From NCBI RefSeq assembly GCF_964355755.1, contig NC_092678.1, positions 12,002,922 through 12,066,921 on the forward strand: a stretch of 64,000 bases of DNA, in the 5' to 3' direction. The position numbers were made by a program, and so were the translations under genes. This stretch comes from Antedon mediterranea. Its lineage: Eukaryota; Echinodermata; Crinoidea; Comatulida; Antedonidae. Below, piece after piece: positions 56,561-64,000 of the stretch. How positions within the stretch are numbered: the stretch's first letter is position 1; each line of letters starts with the position of its first letter. Under the pieces are notes generated by a model. That model ran no database searches, was not told where the DNA came from, and saw nothing but the letters and a program-made list of their open reading frames with translations.

Positions 56561-56768
56561 TTTTGTCTACACAGAATGGATTTTGTTTACACAGAATTAA
56601 TTTTGTCCACACAGAATAAATTTTGTCAACAAAAAATGAATTTTGTCAATACAAAATGAATTTTGTGTTGACAAAATGAATTTTGTATTGACAAAATTAA
56701 TTATGTGTAGACAAAATTGTAATATTTCAACAAAATTAGCAATGTCCCAAACGGCGCCCCGTACATTT
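56561..56768 (-). repeat. Right inverted-repeat arm
   Basis: Reverse complement of 51303-51560: AATTTTGTCTACACAGAAT words through to AGCAATGTCCCAAACGGCGC. The outer part of the arm is separated by about 590 bp from its expected CCCCGGGG end. Confidence 0.85.
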
Positions 56769-57390
56769 ACGGGTATATTTTCGAGGGCCTGGTAGCACAA
56801 GTGTGGGAAATTATGGAGAGTTGGTAGCACAAGTGTGGGAAATGACAGGATGAAATTAGTAGTTTAAGTCCCTGGCCCGCCCACCCGTGTTAAAATGTCA
56901 CGATTTATCGCCAAATTTTGCAGGTATTTTAGCATAATGGATGCTATAAGCCCGGCTATATAAGCCCATCGCTAAATACCTTTGAATAGGCCTAGAGTTT
57001 TCGCATCAGCAGAAGAACACGAAACATAGCCTAGGACAAAATCATTCAACTGTGACCACTCTTGACTCGTGATCATCGTCGTCACATGCACCGCGCGGAC
57101 GAGCGATAAACTTGTCATCAAAACACGTTCGTGATTTTGCCATGAACGGTCTCTTTGGCCATGCTCAGATCATGCCGGGAACCAGTACAAATATTGTGCC
57201 CTCTCTGGCGTGGCCTTGTTTCTGCCGTCTTTTTAGAGAACACTGGATTTTTATTTGGTAAATGGTAGTTCAAGTCCGTAGTAGTTTTCAGTAAAACAGG
57301 TAGCACAAGTGCCTCATGTCTTGAAGTGGTTGCTGCACCCCCCGTTTGGTTTATATGCAAGTGACCCCCCCGGGGAATGATGGGTATTCG
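56769..57390. other. Sequence between the two halves of the right arm
   Basis: TGGTAGCACAAGTGTGGGAA is tandemly duplicated at about 56790 and 56822. Otherwise no recognisable gene. Ends in GACCCCCCCGGGG. Confidence 0.4.
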
Positions 57391-57437
57391 AATGATGCTA
57401 TACTCTATATACTGTCATTCAACACTATCGTCTGTTA
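57391..57437. repeat. Right copy of the 48-bp direct repeat
   Basis: Partner of 51159-51207. It lies immediately left of the 4.7-kb TIR element. Confidence 0.8.
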
Positions 57438-57456
57438 CAGGTAACTCGACGTTTAA

Positions 57457-60400
57457 GGCGTCATGTCAAAATGTTTAAAAACGATGACTATGCGTGAAAC
57501 GCGTATTCTTTTGTTCTTTAAACTTGACCGTACTTCCAATTGTGAAACAACGTGAAAAACGCTAATATGCACAGCTCAATATTAGTCCCGCCCCCACTGC
57601 ATGCTTGACTAAATATTTGCATAAACGCGTTAAACATAACAATAATAAATCGTTTTTTTCGTTACACGCGTATATTTCGTTTAAAAAAACAAAAAACTAA
57701 ATCGTAAAAGTAAGTTGGTACGTTGTCAATCGATCGCCGCTAGGCCGTACATACGCTGAACCTAGGTACGTAGTAGCCTAGGTCCAACCTATCCTTGATT
57801 TAAGGTGCGTTGCGATCTCATAATACATAACAATTATTAAAAAACAATGAAATCGCAGATAGCCGAATGTGTAATAACTGTAAAATGCAACTGTAATACA
57901 AATAAAAATACCTATTTAAAGTTTGCTCAGTAAACAACAAAAGCCGATCACTCTTGGCAGCCAATCATTCTCGCCGCAGTGCCATTATAGTGCGATGTTG
58001 ATAGGTGGAGTATTGAGTCGTTTTTATGATTGATACTCCACTGCCCACGTTTTTATACTAAAACTACTGTCAAAACTTAACAAAGAAAATGAATTTCTAC
58101 TGCTACCACAGTTCAATTTCTACTGTTATAACATTTTTTTGTGATGCTTTTGTATACAGTCTTTAATAATCCTAATTAATAAATTATCTACGCGTCGATC
58201 GTAGGGTGGTGCGTAGGGTTAGTAAACACCATTGTTATCGCCTTTAGAAGCATGGACATTGCAAACAAACAATGTTTTGTTCGCTATTTAAAATCCTATC
58301 TAAAGCTAGAAGACGTCAATTTTTGTAGCCGCCCTATGCTGTTAGGTTAACCTAATTTGGCCGGTCATCCGCCGACGAGACGACATCGGGCCCGTTGGGA
58401 AAGGGGCCTTTAGCTCACGCAGAGAGGTTGGGTTAGCGAATTATAACAAAAAAAAGACATCTAGGCTAGGACACCAACAAAATATATGCAAAATAAATAT
58501 ATATTCCATGTTAAGATTTAAGATAGGCTTGTTAAATAATCATTACATGCGTAAAGAAAATGCCCGACTGGAATTTGGATGGAGGCAAGAAAACATGTGA
58601 CTCTGAGAGGTTGCGGTAAACAGCAAAGAGTATCGTGTTTCATGCCATGTGACCAAAAAAAAAAACTAGGTCTGTACTTTTAATTACGGTCTTCTGTCGG
58701 CAGTCTTTTTGAGGGACCGATTGAACGTTCTGATACTAGATACTGGACTATATTATTTTTATTTTTCACGCCGCCATTTTTAACATCTTTTTTTTGCCGA
58801 CGTACTTTTGTTTAAGGGCTGCGTAAAGCCTAACATTTTTCTTGTGCAATGGAAAACTGCGCGTGCGAATAGGCCTACGTGAAATGTTTGATTCACACGA
58901 CTAAATTCGCCTAGTGGAAAACAGGCTTTAAGAATTTCGTTTTCAATGCGAACGTCTACGAAAACTGCATTAAACGTGGCGCTTAATGTGTATAGGCTAC
59001 TTCAGTTTTGTTAAGAAAAATATTTATTTTATTTTTGGATTTAGGGTGGGGAGGACTATAACTTCTTTATATTTATCGTGACGATTTTTCAATCATAAAA
59101 TAAAACGGGACACAATGACTTATAACTAGAGGCCTAATGTATTTTAAAAATATTCCATACCGAACGATTTATTCAAATAAAGAACATTTTTCATTAATTA
59201 TTTTTTCCCAAACAAACTAAAGACAAGATGACAAACCACCAATTGAAATTAAACAAAACTATTATTAAACATTTTTAGTATCTATAATAATATATAATTA
59301 TTTTGGTTTTCTTTCGATTATTATTATTATTATATAGTATGTTAAACTAAATGATCAGAGCATGATCCTATAGAAATAAATGTTGTTAATTTACAAAGCA
59401 TTGTTTTGTTGAAGCTTTTGTTATTTATTGATCCATGAATAATATGTGGTGGTTAAAATAGGAATTCGTAAAATAGCACAGCTTTTACATTCATACATTA
59501 CGCATAGCATCATAATATACAAAAAAAATGAACCGATGTTTTTTTCACTTTTAAACAATGATTGTACCATCATTGTACTGTTGTACATATTCCTATACAA
59601 AAATGAGTAAAGAAAATTATTAACAGAAACTTGACGATGAACTTACTCTATAATAATACCAATAAAGAATCAAAGGTAATAATAATCATTGTGATTTGAT
59701 TAGGGAGATTTTATATCTCCCTGATTTGAAATACAGAAGGCATGATACAAAAACAGAGCAACATTTTTTAACTGTATTATATAAACCGTATTTACGTTAC
59801 TGTATATTTTTGGCAGCGGAAACGGCGCTCCAAAAGATATACCGTATTTTCCCAACCACATTTGTGGATAAAATACAGTATTCATAAATTTATACTGTAT
59901 TTTGAGTACCCTTTTCTGCGCCAATAAAAAAAGACCGTTATTTTAATTTTCTGAGTTAAAATGTTGAACATTTAATTTTCACAATGTAATAATACTTAAT
60001 AGTGCACAGGAAGAGACTGTTTATGTAGTTAATTTATGCAAGCATCCACATATTGTTCATTTGGCTAGTAGTCTTTTGTGTCTATTGTCCTTCTATTCTG
60101 CATTATGCTGATTAATTCATTTCTTTGGTTAAGTGAAATGTCAACTTACTATTTTTTTGTAGACATAGGTTGCATCGTTTAATAATATTATAATTGTTAT
60201 TTTTTGTAAACAAAATATTGTCCCCTTATAGAATCACAAAAAAAATGTTTTTTTTGCGATGACGTCATTATACGTTTCACATTCATTTACGCGAATCTCG
60301 CGATGTCAGTGTGCTAGACCATTATCTTTCCGGAAGATAACGTCATCACGTCAAAAAATTTGAATGATGTGGGTCACCTATTTTTATCTTTGCAGTATTT

Positions 60401-62163
60401 TATCAATCAATCAATTTTAATCTGTTATAGCTCCTCCGAATAAAAAGTGATACCCATGAATGTGTATACTGTACAATGACCCAAAATATACAGAATTCAC
60501 CATATAACAACAAAATATTATATTATTCTATAATAATTCTAATAATAATTTTCTGTGCGCAATATTCTAAAGTAATGACGTGCAAGCAAGTGGATTTTGC
60601 TGTGCAGATAACTAAACTCGTCAAAGTAGGCCTAACGAGTTCAAGTCTAGTTTAATTCGTTTATTTATTTTAAATTGTAATATTATTTTAACTAGTTGGA
60701 TGGCGATCAGTTGATAAGTAATTTTTTTTTTTAGGGCCAACGTGGCCAATAAGCTTAAGAATGTCTTTTTAAGGGGTCAAAAAGCTTGCTGAATGCTGCT
60801 GGCCTACACCTACCATGTTGTTCGTTTAGGCGACCCACCTAGGCGTATTAAATTAGTCAACAAAGCAAAGACAGTAGCTTACTATTGTTTTATTCGAATA
60901 TGCTTTGTTTTATTTATCTTTTAAGAACAATGGTATTTGCATGTGGCTTTTGCTTCGGAACTGAATATAGTACGTCCATGAGTTGGGAGGTCTAAGTTAC
61001 AAAAGTTATTCGAAATTACGGATTACATCTCGGGTCCTCCGTGCGTGGAGTATGTTTTAGTTACCATATGAAGGAATATATATATTTATTGTAAATATTG
61101 TATTTATTTTGACCACTTTGACCCTGGGAAAATAAACGGGGAACATTGGTGGATTTTAGTTTTTTCAATTGTTTTATTATGAATAGCCTATATAGCATAG
61201 ACCTACCAGTAACATTTCAAGTTTATTTGTTGTTTATTAGGCCTATTACTATTCTAGCTTTGTTCTCTAAAATATAATAACTACGAAACACCCTACTTAT
61301 CAAACTCTCATAATGGTCATAACTGAAAAACAACTTCAGTATAGTATAGTATAATTAAATAAATCTTGTATAAATCTGATTTTCATAAACAGCAGAGCAC
61401 ATGTACACAATATGCATAGGGTGGAAGAACATTTAAAGAAAGAGCCTGTTATTGCTAGGTATGCCCGTAAAACAAAACAGTCCTTTTGTATCCACGGCAG
61501 CAGAGCACGTGTACACAATATGCATAGGGTGGAAGAACGTTTAAGGAAACGGTCCTCTGCCGATCCTTTGGATCGTCGGAGCACATGGCCAAAACAATGT
61601 CGTTTCTTAATATCCGCACGACCATGTGACATTGACTTGACTGAATTAATAATATAAATTAATGAAGTATTTTATGATGATAATCATAACACACTTAACA
61701 TACAAACAATGCATACATTTCAAAGAACTAAAATACTGAATCTTCCTAAACATACAAAAAAAAAACCGTATAGGCCTACGGTACAGTATAGGCTAAATGA
61801 AGCCTACGGGGTTTCCCCATTTATTTTATGTATGTATACGTACACGACAGTATATGTATAGAACGGGGAATAGGTCTACATATATCAGCCGATTTCTTTG
61901 TTGTCATAGGACCTGACCCTAAAAACGCATTTTTATCGTTGTGTTCGACGTAAAATCGATTTCAAAATAGTATTACATTGAACCGCGATGTTCGCGTTAA
62001 TCGCGTCTTTTTACCGACGTAATAGTAGGCGGTCCTAAGCTTTGAATATTTAATGAGTACAATTAATGAGCTTGATTCAGACGTTTAACGCGTTAAACGG
62101 TCAAAGAAATCTGAACCGCGTTTCACGCATAATTATCGTTTTGAAACATTTTGACATGACGCC
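57457..62163. mobile_element. 4.7-kb DNA transposon, 47-bp TIRs, TAA target duplication, no transposase
   Basis: Left end GGCGTCATGTCAAAATGTTT.. (57457-57503) and the reverse complement of 62117-62163 agree at 44 of 47 positions. TAA precedes (57454-57456) and follows (62164-62166), the 3-bp TWA-type duplication of PIF/Harbinger elements. The interior has no ORF with recognisable transposase or SANT motifs. It holds AT-rich DNA, a GATGACGTCAT palindrome near 60257 and a 108-bp-spaced direct repeat at 61390. I interpret it as a large non-autonomous Harbinger-like element, perhaps mobilised by relatives of the HARBI1 copy at 19 kb, whose ends I could not match. Confidence 0.75.
61390..61549. 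repeat. 50-bp direct repeat, spacing 108 bp
   Basis: CAGCAGAGCAC(A/G)TGTACACA, ATATGCATAGGGTGGAAGAA, at 61390 and 61498. Open frames on both strands across it are not supported as genes. Confidence 0.8.
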
Positions 62164-62166
62164 TAA

Positions 62167-62689
62167 CGTAACACCGCACTGGATACACTATGAAGAACTA
62201 TAGTAAATTCAAGCTTGGTTGTTGAGAGCAAGTAGGGGAATTCCCTGCTGCAAGATGGCAATTGCACATATGTTTTTTATATATTAATTAAAAGTGTTTG
62301 CCTATTACACCATTTAAATAGATACAATAATTGTTAATGTACACAGAAGTTTTTTAGTATTTTGTAAAAACATGCAGCAGCACGAAGGCTGGCCAAAAAC
62401 ATTATTATTATTAATTTTTTATTTTATTTAACTTTGTACTAACATATAAAATGCTTATCTATTAAAAAAAAAAAAAAAAAAAAGGCCTAATACTCTATAG
62501 ATTATTATTTTTAGTATTTTTCTCTTTTATATTATAATAATAATAGCACAAAATAATATTATAATGGTTAATAAGCCTAGTGTACAAACTGTATGACTCA
62601 ATGTCCAACAATATTTTTCTTCTTTACAATACTTAGGTTCAGCGATGCCTCTTATAGTTAAATTGAAGTCCATGCAAGCTTCCCGCCAT
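62167..62689. other. Non-coding spacer with A-run
   Basis: AT-rich; a 20-bp A-run at 62464 could be a retroposon tail, but no body was recognised. Confidence 0.35.
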
Positions 62690-63425
62690 CTGCAAAATGA
62701 TAAAGCTACTAGGGCATCATTGGCTATGTGAAGGTATCGTGAAAAACTCAAAACAAACCCTGCATTGTATAAAGCTAAAAAAGAAGAAGAAAAGAATCGC
62801 AGTAGGAAAATGCTACAAAGGCAAAAAAGAACAAGGGAAACAACCAGAAACAGAATTAGAATGAAAAGACAAAGAAATAAAGAAAATTACAGAAGCATTG
62901 AACCAGGAGCTGAAAAATCAATGGTTATTACCAGGCAGGCCCAAGAAAAAAGGGAAGAATTAAGAGAGTATAAAAGACTTAAAGAAGCAAGAATCCAGAA
63001 GTAGAATAACAGCACAGAAAAAAAAGACGCGAGCGAGAGAGAAACCGTACAAGAAATGAAGAAGAAAGAAAAGAAAGAAAATAGTAGAAATTAAGCAAAG
63101 AATTGAAACTGAAAGAGAATCACAAAGCTAATCATTGGTGAATGCTCCTACAAAGGCTGCATCTAGAATAAAAAAACAACTTCCAAAGGGGTCAACAAAG
63201 TATGCCGAAGTGATCAATCATTTAACGTCGCACACAACACCCAGAAAACGAGAAGCTCTTGACAAAATTCAGGGTCTAACCAGAGTAAAGAAGCAGTTGA
63301 ATAATATGTATCAGTGTCTCCGTGATGTAAAATCCGCTGTACGAAAAAGACATTTAGCATCACTTCCACGAAGAAATTTCTATAAACATTCTTGTAAGGA
63401 AGGGTCTTGGAATTTCATGGTTTGA
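62690..63425 (+). pseudogene. Repeat-associated basic ORF (YREKLKxNP / PKxSxKxAEV family)
   Basis: Reads RRYREKLKTNPALYKAKKEE, a long Lys/Arg/Glu-rich helix to a stop at 63002, a frame change, then NAPTKAASRIKKQLPKGSTK, YAEVINHLTSHTTPRKREAL, ending at 63425. The combination of an RRxYRxxxxxNPxxYxxYxxKE-type basic head and an AAxRVxKxLPKSPxKxxxVxxxL block is a pattern found in many repeat-associated invertebrate and fish ORFs. I cannot name the family or its function. Frame breaks at 63002 and 63130 and the loss of the usual C-terminal part suggest decay. Confidence 0.5.
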
Positions 63426-63622
63426 AACAAAGCAGTTCTCCCAAGATGATGCTGATGATGGCCGTAAATCTAGGAAAGATAAATTGTCTAATTGCACTAT
63501 ACAGTTTGTTATCAATTATCAAAGGCCAGATAACTCAGTGGAACTGCCAAACAAGAAGTCTGTAGACAGAGCACAACAGCCAAGCAGGGTGGCCCAAAGA
63601 AGCTTTTGATGCCCAGTGTAGT
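63426..63622. other. Spacer or junction
   Basis: No continuous frame; joins two unrelated ORF families. Confidence 0.3.
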
Positions 63623-64000
63623 TTGAAGAGATTGTCTGAGACTGCAGATCCCATAACCTACCTCAGAGAAGACATTTCTGACACGGGGAGGCTTGCGCTG
63701 CTCAACCTGGAGTTGACTGTGGCAAATGAGAAAGCCTACAAAAAGCTTCTGCAAAGTTACATCGCAGCTCTTATTGAGAACATAGACCAACGATTGGCAA
63801 CATCGTTACCAATTCTATCAGCTTTCAACTCTCACAGTTGCGGAGTCGAAAGTCCTAGCCTAAAGAAACAATAAACATGGTGCTGAACTTCTACCAGTCG
63901 AATGCTGTTATCCTTCAAGATAAACGTTTTATCAGCAAGAAAACATTAAATTTCTACAACGATCAATTTCTCTTTATTCAAAATTTAAAGAAGCCCATCC
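63623..64000 (+). pseudogene. hAT-like or related domain fragment, runs off window
   Basis: 63623-63874 reads MKRLSETADPITYLREDISD..LLQSYIAALIENIDQRLATS, LPILSAFNSHSC and then stops. The LIxNIxxRLxxxxPxLxAFxxxxP spacing is like the middle of KIAA1586/ZNF862-type hAT-derived proteins. After a frame change the sequence continues toward the window edge (NMVLNFYQSNAVILQDKRF). Weak recognition; the domain with catalytic residues is not visible. Confidence 0.35.

Larger units (their letters stand above)
51245..57382. mobile_element. 6.1-kb inverted-repeat unit carrying a HECT gene
   Basis: The left arm begins ATGCCCGGGGGGGTCATT (about 51250) and runs through TACGGGGCGCCGTTTGGGAC to an array of GACAAAATTCATTTTGT words ending near 51560. 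The right arm (56561-56768, and GACCCCCCCGGGGAATGATG at 57363-57382) is the reverse complement of these blocks, but with about 590 bp inserted between them (56770-57362). Between the arms lie the HECT gene (51866-54056), two MITEs and non-coding DNA. The arms could be long terminal inverted repeats of a DNA transposon that captured the gene, or an inverted duplication flanking it. No transposase is seen. Confidence 0.5.

Noticed and set aside
51159-57437. LTR retrotransposon bounded by direct repeats
   Set aside because: The direct repeats are only about 48 bp, lack TG..CA ends, and no gag, protease or integrase is between them.
61336-61657. ORFs on both strands around 61.4 kb
   Set aside because: They span a 50-bp direct repeat inside the TIR element and show no domain.

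Overview
The window looks like eukaryotic, AT-rich DNA from a marine invertebrate. Exons are bounded by GT/AG signals, long non-coding stretches are full of dispersed and tandem repeats, and almost every recognisable coding piece belongs to a metazoan transposon or an expanded gene family. An echinoderm or similar deuterostome is my best guess. The reasons are HECT E3 (G2E3-like) and DUF4806 genes, a PHD-endonuclease-RT LINE with a 2A-like motif, HARBI1/Harbinger, Tigger, animal MULEs, and many AGGCCTA words. This is inference. I saw no rRNA, no convincing tRNA, no CRISPR and no prokaryotic operon.

Layout. 0-1.3 kb: two LINE remnants. 1.5-8.6 kb: three head-to-tail copies (A, B and partial D) of a multi-exon zinc-finger/tyrosine-recombinase-like pseudogene. 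A fourth copy (C) lies at 14.0-17.1 kb. 9-12.3 kb: two DUF4806 genes or pseudogenes. 12.6-13.3 kb: a CCATATGG-rich minisatellite. 17.5-22.9 kb: Harbinger partner ORF plus HARBI1 transposase (convergent), a minisatellite next to a small inverted-repeat element, a degenerate DUF4806 duplicate, a Tigger C-terminus and a LINE tail. 25.5-27.1 kb: Mutator-like transposase with the catalytic part deleted. 28-32 kb: LINE tail, OTU-domain fragment, tandem repeats and a degenerate transposase. 32-34 kb: a MITE with a nested LINE tail, then a SINE-like repeat. 34.5-41.5 kb: minisatellites, a SANT-like gene, an unnamed repeat-associated ORF family, LINE, ankyrin and coiled-coil fragments. 42.4-45.8 kb: a FLYWCH-MULE transposase gene and a SANT-like gene. 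46.2-49.9 kb: a nearly intact LINE with a 1160-residue ORF. 50.1-50.8 kb: BEN-domain pseudogene. 51.2-57.4 kb: a pair of long inverted repeats enclosing a five-exon HECT gene and two MITEs. 57.46-62.16 kb: a 4.7 kb element with 47 bp terminal inverted repeats and TAA target duplications but no transposase. 62.7-64 kb: two more repeat-associated ORF families, cut by the window edge.

The coding content is therefore mostly a nested transposon graveyard. Three things stand out. The LINE keeps its endonuclease and RT catalytic motifs. The HECT gene keeps splice phase, and its active-site cysteine, across five exons with one frameshift; it sits inside an inverted-repeat unit. The zinc-finger/recombinase-like family is repeated four times with shared lesions. 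All homology statements rest on motif recognition by eye; no database was searched.
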